Positions 8,822 through 17,227 of a DNA stretch of 57,459 bases are shown here, in pieces. Each line of letters begins with the position of its first letter. Position 1 is the stretch's first letter. Below the pieces are notes generated by a model, which worked only from the letters and a program-made list of their open reading frames with translations, was not told the DNA's origin and did no database searches. The position numbers were made by a program, and so were the translations under genes. This DNA comes from Sphingomonadaceae bacterium. GTDB lineage: Bacteria; Pseudomonadota; Alphaproteobacteria; Sphingomonadales; Sphingomonadaceae. The stretch spans positions 16,036 to 73,494 of the forward strand of contig JAKFUU010000023.1 of NCBI GenBank assembly GCA_021732525.1, read 5' to 3'.

Positions 8822-10975
8822 ATGCAGATCGAACCAATCCCTTCCGCAATTGCGGGCCAAGTTGCAACCGGCGCCGGTGATCCGTTGATCGCCGCGCTAG
8901 CCCGGCTGGCTCGCACCTTTGAGCTGCCTGACCCAGGCATTGTTTTGCAGGGGCTTGCGGTGAATGGCGATGGAACGCTGCCGTTCCATCAGTCGGAGAA
9001 TGCCGCTGAGTTGATCGGCTTGCAATGCGATCCGTTGCCTGTTGGCCAATTGCCCTCCAAATCGCGGCACTTTCCCGCCCTGATCCGCATGCGTGATGGG
9101 GCGGCGATCCTATATGAGCGCAGTAAAGATCAGCTCCTCTTATGGTTACCCGGACAGACTGAACCTGTTTGGACGGATGCGGCAATAGTCGAAGCCGGCT
9201 ATGCCGGAGAGGCGCTGCACATATTGGGCAATGCCAATCTGCGCAGCGGCGGCGACGTTGGCAAGATTGCGGCGTTGCGCGGCCATTGGTTCTGGTCTGA
9301 GCTTTATAAATTGCGACAGGAATTTTATCCCGTATTATGGGCTGCCTTCTTTATCAACCTGCTGGCCTTCGCGCTTCCGCTGTTCACGATGAACGTCTAT
9401 GACCGGATCATTCCAAACCGGGCGATATCCAGCCTTTGGGTGCTGGCAATAGGCGTGATTCTGGCCTTTGGAATCGAGTTCGCGCTGCGGATTGCGCGTG
9501 CTGGACTGCTCGATGAATTGGGAAGAAAGCTCGATATCAAGCTGTCCGAGAAAATATTTGGTAAGCTGATCAACACGCCGCTTGCGGAGCGGGTCGGCGA
9601 TACCGGGCGGCTGTCCCGGCGGGTGTCGGAATATGAAATTGTCCGCGACTTTTTCGCATCGACCACGCTGACGCTGATCGTCGATTTTGCCTTCATGATC
9701 CTATTTGTTGCGATGATTGCAGTGCTTGCGGGTTGGTTGGCGGTCATTCCGGTTGTGATCATTGCCGCGATGATCGCGGCGGGTATGGCGCTGCAACATA
9801 GAATGACGGCAGCAGTGCTTGATGCCCAGCATGATGCAGGACTACAAAATTCGCTGCTGGTCGAGAGCATTGCCGGCGCAGAAACCCTGAAAAGCTGTGC
9901 GGCCGAGGGACTGATTGTTAGCCGCTGGCGCAACGTGGCGAGCATGAGCGCGCAAACGCAGGAACGACTGCGCCGCCTAAGTGCGATTTCCGTCACCCTG
10001 GCAAGTCTGTGTCAACAGATCACCAGCATCGCCTTGGTCATTGGTGGCTTCTATTTGTTCGATTCAGGCACGATTTCGATGGGCGCGATCATTGCAATTG
10101 TGATGCTTGCCGGACGATCTCTGAGCCCGGCGGGGCAATTGGCATTCCTGATTACGCGCGGGCGTCAGGCGTTAACGGTGCTCGACAGCATCGAGAAGCT
10201 GATGGATGCGAGCGACGAGCGTACCGGAGGTAGCAGCAGCGTTGTCCCTCAAGTGCGAGACGGCCATGTCCGCGCCGAGAATATGAGCTTTACCTACGCA
10301 GGTGCGGCGCACCCAGCCCTTGCCGAGGTCAACCTGAGCATTGCGCCGGGCGAAAAGGTCGCGATCATCGGCCGTGTCGCTTCGGGCAAATCCACCTTGG
10401 GGCGGTTGCTCTGCGGTCTCTATTTCCCTGAAAGCGGTTCGATACAGATCGATGGCATGGATAACCGGCAATATCGCCCAGCCGACTTGCGCGGCCAGTT
10501 GCGCTTTGTCGGGCAGGATGCGGAGCTTTTTAGTGGTTCCATCAAGGATAATCTGTTGCTTGCTGCACCGCCTGCGGATGATGTCCAGCTGATTGATGCC
10601 CTCCGCCGCGTTGGAGCCGATGAATATCTGGGCCGTGATGCCCCCGGATTCGACCGTATAGCAGGCGAGCGTGGACGCAGCCTTTCCGGTGGACAACGTT
10701 CATTCCTGATGCTGGCGCGGGCGCTGGCAACGCCATCCAAGCTGCTGTTCCTCGATGAGCCTACAGGTGCGATGGATAGTACAACCGAGCGATTCTTCAT
10801 CGACAAGCTAGGCACGGCACTTTATCCGGGCCAAAGCCTTGTGGTCTCAACGCACCGGCAGGCGATCCTGTCGCTTTGTGACCGACTTATCGTGATGGAC
10901 GGCGGACGCATCATTGCCGACGGCCCGCGCGAGAAAATAATGGCGCAGGCCGCTGCACAGGGGGCGACCGGATGA
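8822..10975 (+). CDS. Type I secretion ABC transporter (LapB/LssB-like) with degenerate C39 domain
   Basis: A 717-residue ABC exporter. Residues 1-140 correspond to a peptidase-C39-like domain without a recognisable catalytic Cys-His pair, the non-cleaving type that docks RTX/LapA-type substrates. A six-helix membrane domain spans roughly residues 165-450. The ATPase domain has Walker A GRVASGKST, signature LSGGQR, Walker B LLFLDEPT and the H-loop VSTHR. Walker A has Ala where most exporters have Gly (GxxGxGK). The stop overlaps the next start as ATGA, indicating translational coupling. It powers export of the upstream adhesin across the inner membrane. Confidence 0.93.
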   Translation: MQIEPIPSAIAGQVATGAGDPLIAALARLARTFELPDPGIVLQGLAVNGDGTLPFHQSENAAELIGLQCDPLPVGQLPSKSRHFPALIRMRDGAAILYERSKDQLLLWLPGQTEPVWTDAAIVEAGYAGEALHILGNANLRSGGDVGKIAALRGHWFWSELYKLRQEFYPVLWAAFFINLLAFALPLFTMNVYDRIIPNRAISSLWVLAIGVILAFGIEFALRIARAGLLDELGRKLDIKLSEKIFGKLINTPLAERVGDTGRLSRRVSEYEIVRDFFASTTLTLIVDFAFMILFVAMIAVLAGWLAVIPVVIIAAMIAAGMALQHRMTAAVLDAQHDAGLQNSLLVESIAGAETLKSCAAEGLIVSRWRNVASMSAQTQERLRRLSAISVTLASLCQQITSIALVIGGFYLFDSGTISMGAIIAIVMLAGRSLSPAGQLAFLITRGRQALTVLDSIEKLMDASDERTGGSSSVVPQVRDGHVRAENMSFTYAGAAHPALAEVNLSIAPGEKVAIIGRVASGKSTLGRLLCGLYFPESGSIQIDGMDNRQYRPADLRGQLRFVGQDAELFSGSIKDNLLLAAPPADDVQLIDALRRVGADEYLGRDAPGFDRIAGERGRSLSGGQRSFLMLARALATPSKLLFLDEPTGAMDSTTERFFIDKLGTALYPGQSLVVSTHRQAILSLCDRLIVMDGGRIIADGPREKIMAQAAAQGATG

Positions 10976-12069
10976 TGCATGATTTTCCAGAGAATGGGGA
11001 ATTAATCCTTGTCGAACATGTAGAACACGGCCCAGTCTATTCCAAAAGCCGCATTTTGCCCTGGATATTGACAGCGCTAATTGGTTTCGGTGTGCTGTTT
11101 GCGATAGTTGTAACGCGCGTCGATTTTACCGAGGTGCGGCAAAGTGCAATTGCCTGGGCCGGAGTCGCACCGGCTTCCGCGAAAACCAAATTGGCCCCGA
11201 AACTGCGGGCACTGCTCAATGAGACCATGGCCGGCAAGCCAGCGCTTGCTGAGGCGGGCGCGGCGGCAGAAGCGATGAACGAGGCTTTGCCCATGTCCAA
11301 TTTGACCATAGAGGCCGCACGCCCGTTCACGATGCCCTATGATACAACGCCTGCTGTTGATCGCGCGCTGCGCTGTCTGACACAGGCGATTTACTATGAG
11401 GCTGGCTTTGAACCGATGGAAGGGCGCTATGCTGTCGCGCAAGTGATCCTTAACCGCATGCGACATCCCGCCTATCCCAATTCGGTCTGCGGTGTGGTCT
11501 ATCAAGGATCAGATCGGTGGACCGGATGCCAGTTCAGCTTTACCTGTGATGGCTCGCTGCACCGCGCACCGGATCCGAAATCCTGGGCTGTGGCCCGTGA
11601 AATTGCAGCGCAAACGTTGGCCGGCAAGGTGACTGCGTCGGTTGGCATGGCGACGCATTATCATGCCAATTATGTCTCACCCTATTGGGCGCCGAAACTG
11701 ATCAAATTGGCCAAAATCGGCGCACATATTTTTTACAGATGGCCCGGAAGCTGGGGCCGCCCCAAGGCATTCACCGATGGCTATTCGGGCAAGGAGTTCA
11801 TCCCGGCGCTTTCATCACTGGCCAATATTCCGTTGGATAAAGCGGACATTGAGAGCGCAGAAACAATCGAGGAACAGCCGAGCAGCGTTTCTGCCTTGCC
11901 GCCCGATCCGACCGACCGTCGCGCCAAAAATGATTTGGGCGGGCGGATCGATACAACCAAGGGCTGGCAACTTTCCATCCCTTCGCCGAGCGAGAGCAGA
12001 AACGCGCTTGAAAGGATGCAAATGTCCCAAAGCACACCCGCCCCGCAAAATGCAGAGAAGGCGCTATGA
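10972..12069 (+). CDS. Membrane-anchored SleB-type cell-wall hydrolase
   Basis: 365 residues. One transmembrane helix at about 28-48 (ILPWILTALIGFGVLF) follows a short cytoplasmic tail, so the rest faces the periplasm. Residues 131-262 match the SleB/Hydrolase_2 family of peptidoglycan hydrolases: AIYYEAGFEPMEGRYAVAQV with the probable catalytic Glu143, VILNRMRHP, then CQFSFTCDG and ATHYHA. It begins inside the exporter stop (ATGA) and ends inside the adaptor start (ATGA), so it is locked into the secretion operon. A local role in opening the wall for the secretion machine or the giant adhesin is an inference. The C-terminal 100 residues are polar and unrecognised. Confidence 0.88.
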   Translation: MMHDFPENGELILVEHVEHGPVYSKSRILPWILTALIGFGVLFAIVVTRVDFTEVRQSAIAWAGVAPASAKTKLAPKLRALLNETMAGKPALAEAGAAAEAMNEALPMSNLTIEAARPFTMPYDTTPAVDRALRCLTQAIYYEAGFEPMEGRYAVAQVILNRMRHPAYPNSVCGVVYQGSDRWTGCQFSFTCDGSLHRAPDPKSWAVAREIAAQTLAGKVTASVGMATHYHANYVSPYWAPKLIKLAKIGAHIFYRWPGSWGRPKAFTDGYSGKEFIPALSSLANIPLDKADIESAETIEEQPSSVSALPPDPTDRRAKNDLGGRIDTTKGWQLSIPSPSESRNALERMQMSQSTPAPQNAEKAL

Positions 12070-13331
12070 AAATTGCTGGTTGGTACAAAAGGCTGAACGC
12101 AGCCGAACGTGTGATTTTCATCAGCGGACTCGGCCTTTCGCTGTTCCTGATCTGGGCAAGCCTTGCCGAGGTTGACGAGGTCGCGCGCGGTCAGGGGCGG
12201 GTTATTCCGTCGTCGAAGGTGCAGCTGATCCAGGCGGCAGAGCCATCGACCATCGATGATATATTGGTCCGTTCAGGGCAAACTGTACGCAAGGGGCAAT
12301 TGCTTGTCCGGCTTGACGATACCAGCTCCTCTTCTGAACTTGGCCAGTTGGAAACCGAAAATCAGCGGCTGGCCGATCGGGCTAACCGACTGGGCAGCGA
12401 AGGCGGGCTGAGCGGTAGCGGCGGTTGTGAAGGCGCGGGATGTGCGGACGAACGGCGCTTGCAGCAGGTCCGACAATCGGCGCTCAGCAGCCGCGTAGCA
12501 GCCCTGAATGCTGCGGTCGAACAACGTCGGCGCGACGTTCAAGAAGGCGAAGCGACGGTCAGTTCATTACAATCCACCTTGAAGCTGGCACAAGATCAGG
12601 TCGAGATGTTGCGTCCGCTTGCTACCAAGAATATCATCCCCCAAACCGATTTGATATCGGCCCGGCGCGAAGCTATCGACATTCAGGGCCGATTGGCCGC
12701 AGCGCGCGAAGGCGTGTCGCGTGCCGCCGCGGCTGTTCGCGAGGCACAGGCGCAAGTTTCTGAGGCGCGGCTGCAATTTACGCAGGATGCGCTGAACGAA
12801 CGGACCCAGATCAACACCAAGATTGCAGTCAATCAGCAGACGATCCGCGGCGCGCAGGGTAAGCTCGATCGTTCCGAAATCCGTTCTCCGGTCAATGGCG
12901 TTGTCAATGATGTACAAGTCACCACGGTCGGCGGATTCGTGAGTCCCGGCGAAAAAATTATGCAGATTGTCCCGGTCGGAGACAAGCTGCTCATTGAAGC
13001 ACGTATTTCGCCAAGCGACATTGCCTTCATCAAGGTGGGGGACCGCGCCAATGTAAAGGTTACCGCATATGATTTCTCAATCTATGGCGGGCTGGAGGGA
13101 CGTGTTGCGCAGATTTCGGCCGACAGCATTTATGACGAAGTGGAGCGGCAAGCCTATTTCACGGTCGTTATCGAAACCGACCGCTCTTACCTGGCCAGCG
13201 GGAAAAAACGCCTGCCGATCACGCCTGGGATGATTTGTGATGTCGAAGTGATGACCGGGCGAAAGTCTGTTCTTAATTACTTGCTGAAACCCGTGTTGAA
13301 AGCAAGTTCGCAGGCGCTGACGGAACGCTGA
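12066..13331 (+). CDS. HlyD-family type I secretion periplasmic adaptor
   Basis: 421 residues. A short cytoplasmic N-terminus is followed by one transmembrane helix (VIFISGLGLSLFLIWASLAEV) and the strand VARGQGRVIPSSKVQLIQ typical of HlyD/LapC adaptors. Long coiled-coil segments span about residues 90-270; lipoyl-type half motifs surround them (DILVRSGQTVRKGQLLVRLD and RSPVNGVVNDV), and a beta-barrel region ends the protein. A CEGAGC pair near residue 122 in the first coiled coil could form a disulfide. It would bridge the ABC exporter and TolC-like channel. Its last 59 bp overlap the converging protease gene. Confidence 0.93.
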   Translation: MKIAGWYKRLNAAERVIFISGLGLSLFLIWASLAEVDEVARGQGRVIPSSKVQLIQAAEPSTIDDILVRSGQTVRKGQLLVRLDDTSSSSELGQLETENQRLADRANRLGSEGGLSGSGGCEGAGCADERRLQQVRQSALSSRVAALNAAVEQRRRDVQEGEATVSSLQSTLKLAQDQVEMLRPLATKNIIPQTDLISARREAIDIQGRLAAAREGVSRAAAAVREAQAQVSEARLQFTQDALNERTQINTKIAVNQQTIRGAQGKLDRSEIRSPVNGVVNDVQVTTVGGFVSPGEKIMQIVPVGDKLLIEARISPSDIAFIKVGDRANVKVTAYDFSIYGGLEGRVAQISADSIYDEVERQAYFTVVIETDRSYLASGKKRLPITPGMICDVEVMTGRKSVLNYLLKPVLKASSQALTER

Positions 13332-14415
13332 GCGCGGCAATAGTTTCCACCGGCGCGGGCACCAGCGGCGCAGGTTGCGGCGCGGCCGTGGCCACAGCAT
13401 AGCCATGCAGCCATTTGCCATTGCTTGCGAAAGACATGATCGGACGATAGTCATTGGCCAAGCGACCATCGCGCAGAATATCCGTCGAATTGTCGAGCAC
13501 CAAGGGTCCATCGTCCAACTGCACCACAAGCACCGCATGGTCGGCATTGCGAACCAGGTCGCGTGCGACAACCAGAATCATCTTGTCGCGCTCGATTCCC
13601 ATCGCAGCCAGCAGGTCCATTTTTAGAATGGCATAATCCTCGCAATCACCTTTGCCGCGGCGCAGTGTTTCGCGCGAAGCGGCCCAGAAGTCATTTTTCC
13701 GGTAGAGCGCCAGATCGTCTGTATAAGCGATCTTGTTGTTCACCCAGCTGTTAATTGCTGCAACCTGCGCGCGCAGTCCAACGGCACCAGAAGCACCGGT
13801 GCGCACCAACCAGCGTTTCAAACCGCGCGCTGAGGGGGCTTGGCTGACACCGCGCCAATTCTGATCGAACGGGGTCGTGCGGATCGAAAGCCGCAGGCTG
13901 CCTAAAATCAGCTGGTCATTAGGGACCGATGGCGCGGCTGCCGCCATCTTCGGGCGAGGATAGCATCCTTCTGAGGACGTTTCGGGCCGCGTCAATTCTG
14001 AATGAGGCGCATCATTATTTTCGAACCTTGCGGCAAGCACAGCCATGACCGGTATCGCCTCGGTCGCCGGCATTGGCGCTCCCGATTGCGTAAGGCGAAT
14101 ACGGTCCAAACTGCTGATCTCGCCGCCCAATATGGCGGAGGTCTTGCCCATCGATGGCGCTGCGGCGGGAGCGATCATGGCTGCATCGGCCAGCCGAACG
14201 GGCGAACAACCTGCGGCGGATGAAATGGCATGGTCCGCCGCGGGCTCGGTTATGACCGGTGGTGCAATGGTAACTTCTGTAGGCAATGGGGCATAATGCA
14301 AGTCAGCAGCCCCATCTGCCAAGGCAGGTCCAGACAACAGCGCCGCCCCGGCTAATCCGCTGAGCCAACGTGCCCGCCGAAGGAGCGTATTTGAAAGGCA
14401 GTGCCATTGCGACAT
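13273..14415 (-). CDS. lapG: LapG-like transglutaminase-fold cysteine protease (BTLCP family)
   Basis: A 380-residue protein with a signal peptide (ARWLSGLAGAALLSGPALA). The catalytic domain occupies about residues 170-320. The triad reads as Cys258 in GKGDCEDYA, His293 in NADHAVLVV and Asp308 in PLVLDNS. The DCED sequence also supplies acidic residues that bind calcium in known LapG proteins. LapG cleaves the N-terminus of LapA-type adhesins in the periplasm and releases them when c-di-GMP falls. The roughly 140-residue Ala/Pro-rich linker before the catalytic domain makes it longer than Pseudomonas LapG (about 250 residues). RBS AAAGGGG precedes the ATG. Its position next to an adhesin/T1SS operon supports the role; no LapD is seen. 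Confidence 0.85.
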   Translation of the reverse strand: MSQWHCLSNTLLRRARWLSGLAGAALLSGPALADGAADLHYAPLPTEVTIAPPVITEPAADHAISSAAGCSPVRLADAAMIAPAAAPSMGKTSAILGGEISSLDRIRLTQSGAPMPATEAIPVMAVLAARFENNDAPHSELTRPETSSEGCYPRPKMAAAAPSVPNDQLILGSLRLSIRTTPFDQNWRGVSQAPSARGLKRWLVRTGASGAVGLRAQVAAINSWVNNKIAYTDDLALYRKNDFWAASRETLRRGKGDCEDYAILKMDLLAAMGIERDKMILVVARDLVRNADHAVLVVQLDDGPLVLDNSTDILRDGRLANDYRPIMSFASNGKWLHGYAVATAAPQPAPLVPAPVETIAALSVPSAPANLLSTRVSASN

Positions 14416-14508
14416 ACCCCTTTAAATGACAGCGAAACCCTTTTTTACGGTTTTCACCTCTGGTTAACGCGAAATAACCATGTCGCAGCCAAATGTAAGA
14501 ATAGTTGC

Positions 14509-14598
14509 TGGCGGACACGGTGGGATTCGAACCCACGATAGAGTCTCCCCTATACACACTTTCCAGGCGTGCGCCTTCGACCACTCGGCCACGTGTCC
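14509..14598 (-). tRNA. tRNA-Ser (GGA)
   Basis: Reading the minus strand, the acceptor arm GGACACG pairs with CGTGTCC, the discriminator base is G and CCA is encoded. The anticodon stem CACGC/GTGTG encloses the loop CTGGAAA with anticodon GGA. There is a long variable arm as expected for class II tRNA-Ser, and the T-loop GTTCGAATC is canonical. It is 90 nt long and lies about 90 bp upstream of the LapG-like gene on the same strand. Confidence 0.95.
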
Positions 14599-14678
14599 GC
14601 ATGCCATTTCAGGCAAGCGATCCCCCTAGACATCAAAATCCGCTTTCGCAAGGGGGCGCGATTTGTAATAAGCCGGTT

Positions 14679-15770
14679 ATGAGAGAGAAAATCATCCGCG
14701 CGGCCATCGCCGCATCGCTGGGGCTGCCTGTGCCCTTGATACCAGCAGTAGGCTTTGCTCAGGATAAGGTAGCGGCGGCAAAGCCTGTTTATCCCAGTCC
14801 GAGCGAGATTGTGGCCGCCGCCAAGGCCGAAGAATGGGCGGCGATCGCGCCATCCGACCTGTTGGTGATGGATATTGCCCCCGACGCAAAGGGCAGGCCC
14901 CGCCGCGTGGTGATCCAATTGATGCCCGCGCCATTCTCGCAAGGTTGGGTGGGCAATATCCGCAAACTGGCGGCGGCGAAATGGTGGGACGGGACGAGCG
15001 TGAACCGGGTGCAGGATAATTATGTCGTGCAATGGGGCGATGCGAGCGAGAAGAAAGCTTTGCTGGAGGGGCTTAGGGTGATGGGAGAGGCGGAGTATGT
15101 CGCAACGGATCTTGTCGCGATCCCCGATCCGCGCGGGCGGCCCCGGATAAATTATGGTCTCGCCGCAGCCATGACACGCAACGCCATGATTGCGGCGAAT
15201 GGCAGCGTAGTCGTGCCCCCTGCTCTTAAAGAGGCCCTGCAATCGGGCAAGCGGCCTGAGAACATCGAAACGCCTGAAATGGGCGATGCTTACGCTCACT
15301 TCACCACGGTAGCACTTGGTTGGCCGATTGCCGCGACAATTGGCAAGGAAGGCGATGCGTTCTGGCCCGTCCATTGCTACGGCATGGTTGGCGTGGGCCG
15401 CAATCTCTCGCCCGATACAGGAACCGGCGCGGAGCTTTACACCGTTATCGGTCATGCACCGCGGCATTTGGACCGCAATATTGCGCTGGTGGGCCGGGTG
15501 ATTGAGGGGATCGAGCATCTTTCCAGCCTGCCGCGCGGCGGCGGCGCGCTCGGCTTTTATGAGAAGGAGGAGGAGCGCGTGCCGATCCTGTCGATGCGGA
15601 TGGGCCATGAAATCGCCGACCTGCCCGCCTTTGAATATCTTTACACAGAGTCGGAAACCTTCGCCAAATATGCAGAAGCCCGCGCCAACCGCCGCGACCC
15701 CTTTTTCAATGTGCCTGCGGGCGGCGCGGATATCTGCAACATCCCGGTACCGGTGCGGCGCAAGGGGTGA
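14679..15770 (+). CDS. Periplasmic cyclophilin-type peptidyl-prolyl isomerase
   Basis: 363 residues from the ATG at 14679; a longer frame upstream would read through the antisense of the tRNA and is discarded. A signal peptide (AAIAASLGLPVPLIPAVGFAQ) predicts export. Residues about 50-215 are an N-terminal domain of unclear role. The C-terminal half carries cyclophilin-like motifs: HCYGMVGVGR, GAELYTVIGHAPRHLDRNIA and LVGRVIEGIEHLSSLPRG. The family speeds proline isomerisation during folding of exported proteins. It is a single gene with a strong hairpin repeat after it. Confidence 0.85.
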   Translation: MREKIIRAAIAASLGLPVPLIPAVGFAQDKVAAAKPVYPSPSEIVAAAKAEEWAAIAPSDLLVMDIAPDAKGRPRRVVIQLMPAPFSQGWVGNIRKLAAAKWWDGTSVNRVQDNYVVQWGDASEKKALLEGLRVMGEAEYVATDLVAIPDPRGRPRINYGLAAAMTRNAMIAANGSVVVPPALKEALQSGKRPENIETPEMGDAYAHFTTVALGWPIAATIGKEGDAFWPVHCYGMVGVGRNLSPDTGTGAELYTVIGHAPRHLDRNIALVGRVIEGIEHLSSLPRGGGALGFYEKEEERVPILSMRMGHEIADLPAFEYLYTESETFAKYAEARANRRDPFFNVPAGGADICNIPVPVRRKG

Positions 15771-15783
15771 AGTTTATACGCAA

Positions 15784-15812
15784 CGTCATCCTGAAACAAG
15801 TTCAGGATGACG
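15784..15812. repeat. Palindromic REP-like element
   Basis: A perfect 12-bp inverted repeat CGTCATCCTGAA / TTCAGGATGACG with a 5-nt loop ACAAG, 13 bp after the isomerase stop. The same CTGAA-ACAAG-TTCAG core recurs at 26455-26545. It may serve as a transcription end for the isomerase gene but has no T tract. Confidence 0.85.
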
Positions 15813-15877
15813 AAGCATAGGACCGAAACAGGCCTTCACACCGGGCCATCGCGCGGGCGGATAACATTGCGATCCGC

Positions 15878-15907
15878 AAAAAAAGACCTGCCGGAAGGGC
15901 AGGCCTT
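15878..15907 (-). terminator. Intrinsic terminator on the minus strand
   Basis: On the minus strand CCTGCC-CTTCC-GGCAGG forms a 6-bp core, extended by further pairs on either side of one mismatch, and is followed directly by seven T. No protein gene on this strand ends nearby, so it implies a non-coding transcript from the 15.9-16.08 kb interval. The rest of the 359-bp gap 15771-16129 holds the REP element above and AT-rich DNA before pyrD. Confidence 0.7.
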
Positions 15908-16010
15908 AAAAAGTTAAAGAACTCTTTGTCAAAACAACATCGAGCCCTTCGGGTCGCAGCGCTGCTATCGTTCAGGAATGTAAATTTGTCTTGCACAAAA
16001 ACGTCATACC
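15885..16010 (-). ncRNA. Candidate small RNA ending at the minus-strand terminator
   Basis: Tentative. The terminator at 15878-15907 has no obvious coding gene before it. Upstream on the minus strand lie a possible promoter (TTGGCA and an AT-rich -10 near 16030-16050) and a CCC-GAA-GGG hairpin near 15945-15955. A 77-codon frame in the interval (15802-16035) reads through the terminator and shows no family features. The 5' end is a guess. Confidence 0.35.
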
Positions 16011-16129
16011 CGCAAATTGCATTTAACCTTTGCACTTATTGCCAATTTAATCCTTATATTCGATATAGTTAGATAGGCAAAAAAAATCGGCATTGCAGGT
16101 ATCGCAATCACCCATGATAAGGCACCGGC

Positions 16130-17194
16130 ATGTTCTATCATTGGTTACGCCCCGCTCTTTTTATGACCGACGCCGAATCGGCGCATGGCTTGTCGCTCGC
16201 CGCGCTGCGGCTACTGCCGCGCGGCGCCAATCCGGTCAGCGCCCAAGCTGATCCGATATTGACGCAAAAATTCGCCGGGCTGCATTTCCCCAATCCGGTG
16301 GGCCTTGCGCCGGGCTATGACAAAAATGCCGAAGCGGCCGGACCAATATTGCGGCTGGGTTTTGGCTTTACCGAGGTGGGCACGCTGACCCCCCGGCCGC
16401 AAGCCGGCAACCCGCGCCCGCGTCTATTCCGCTTGGTGGAGGATGCGGCGGTGATCAACCGTATGGGTTTCAACAATGATGGGCAGAAGGCGGCCGCCGC
16501 CCGGCTGGAACGGCTACGCCGCCGCCCGCTGCCGGGGCCGGTTGGGGTTAATATTGGCGCGAATAAGGATAGCGGCGACCGCATTGCCGATTATGCCGCC
16601 GGGGTGCGCGCGATGGCGCGCTATGCCGATTATCTGACGGTCAATATCAGCTCGCCCAACACGCCGGGCCTGCGCGCTTTGCAGGATAAGGCAGCGCTGG
16701 ATGATTTGCTGGCGGCGGTGATGGCGGCGCGCATGGATTCGGATATCCGGCCGCCGATATTCTTAAAAATAGCGCCGGACCTGACATCTGCCGACATAGA
16801 CAATATCACCGAAATTTCGGTGCAGCATGGGATCGATGCGTTGATCATTTCGAACACCACCATCACCCGGCCATCGCTGCGCTCGCGTCATGCCGGGCAG
16901 GCGGGCGGGCTTTCGGGCGCGCCTTTGCGCGCATTGGCGCTGGCGCGGCTGCGCGATTTTCGCAAGGCTTCGGCGGGGCAGATGCCGCTGATCGGGGTGG
17001 GGGGCATTGCCAGCGCGCAGGATGCCTATGTGCGGATCAAGGCGGGGGCCGGCTTGATACAGCTTTATAGCGCGCTGGTCTATCATGGGCCGGGGTTGGC
17101 GGTGCAGATCAACCGCGGCCTGGCGGCATTGCTGCGCCGCGATGGTTTTACCCATATTGCCGAGGCGGTTGGCAGCGAAGAAATAAAGCGCTAG
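16130..17194 (+). CDS. pyrD: Dihydroorotate dehydrogenase (quinone), class 2
   Basis: 354 residues. It oxidises dihydroorotate to orotate with FMN and passes electrons to the membrane quinone pool (pyrimidine synthesis). The class-2 pattern is clear: an N-terminal membrane-associating helix segment (MFYHWLRPALFMTDAESAHG), NPVGLAPGYDKNAE, RMGFNNDG, and NISSPNTPGLRALQ with the catalytic Ser. The FMN phosphate loops GVGGIASAQDA and GAGLIQLYSALVYHGP close the barrel. Length fits E. coli PyrD (336) with a modest tail. It heads a co-directional set with ggt 33 bp downstream. Confidence 0.96.
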   Translation: MFYHWLRPALFMTDAESAHGLSLAALRLLPRGANPVSAQADPILTQKFAGLHFPNPVGLAPGYDKNAEAAGPILRLGFGFTEVGTLTPRPQAGNPRPRLFRLVEDAAVINRMGFNNDGQKAAAARLERLRRRPLPGPVGVNIGANKDSGDRIADYAAGVRAMARYADYLTVNISSPNTPGLRALQDKAALDDLLAAVMAARMDSDIRPPIFLKIAPDLTSADIDNITEISVQHGIDALIISNTTITRPSLRSRHAGQAGGLSGAPLRALALARLRDFRKASAGQMPLIGVGGIASAQDAYVRIKAGAGLIQLYSALVYHGPGLAVQINRGLAALLRRDGFTHIAEAVGSEEIKR

Positions 17195-17227
17195 TCGATT
17201 GCGTGATAAAGCCATAAAAGGGCGCTT

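Noticed and set aside
8100-9185. 361-residue minus-strand frame
   Set aside because: Antisense to the TolC and ABC genes, no RBS, and no recognisable domain.
14550-15608. 352-residue minus-strand frame opposite the isomerase gene
   Set aside because: It would overlap the tRNA antisense region and the clear PPIase coding frame; His/Arg-rich shadow.
15802-16035. 77-residue minus-strand frame before pyrD
   Set aside because: It reads across an intrinsic terminator and a REP vicinity, with no RBS and no family resemblance; an RNA gene is the better reading.
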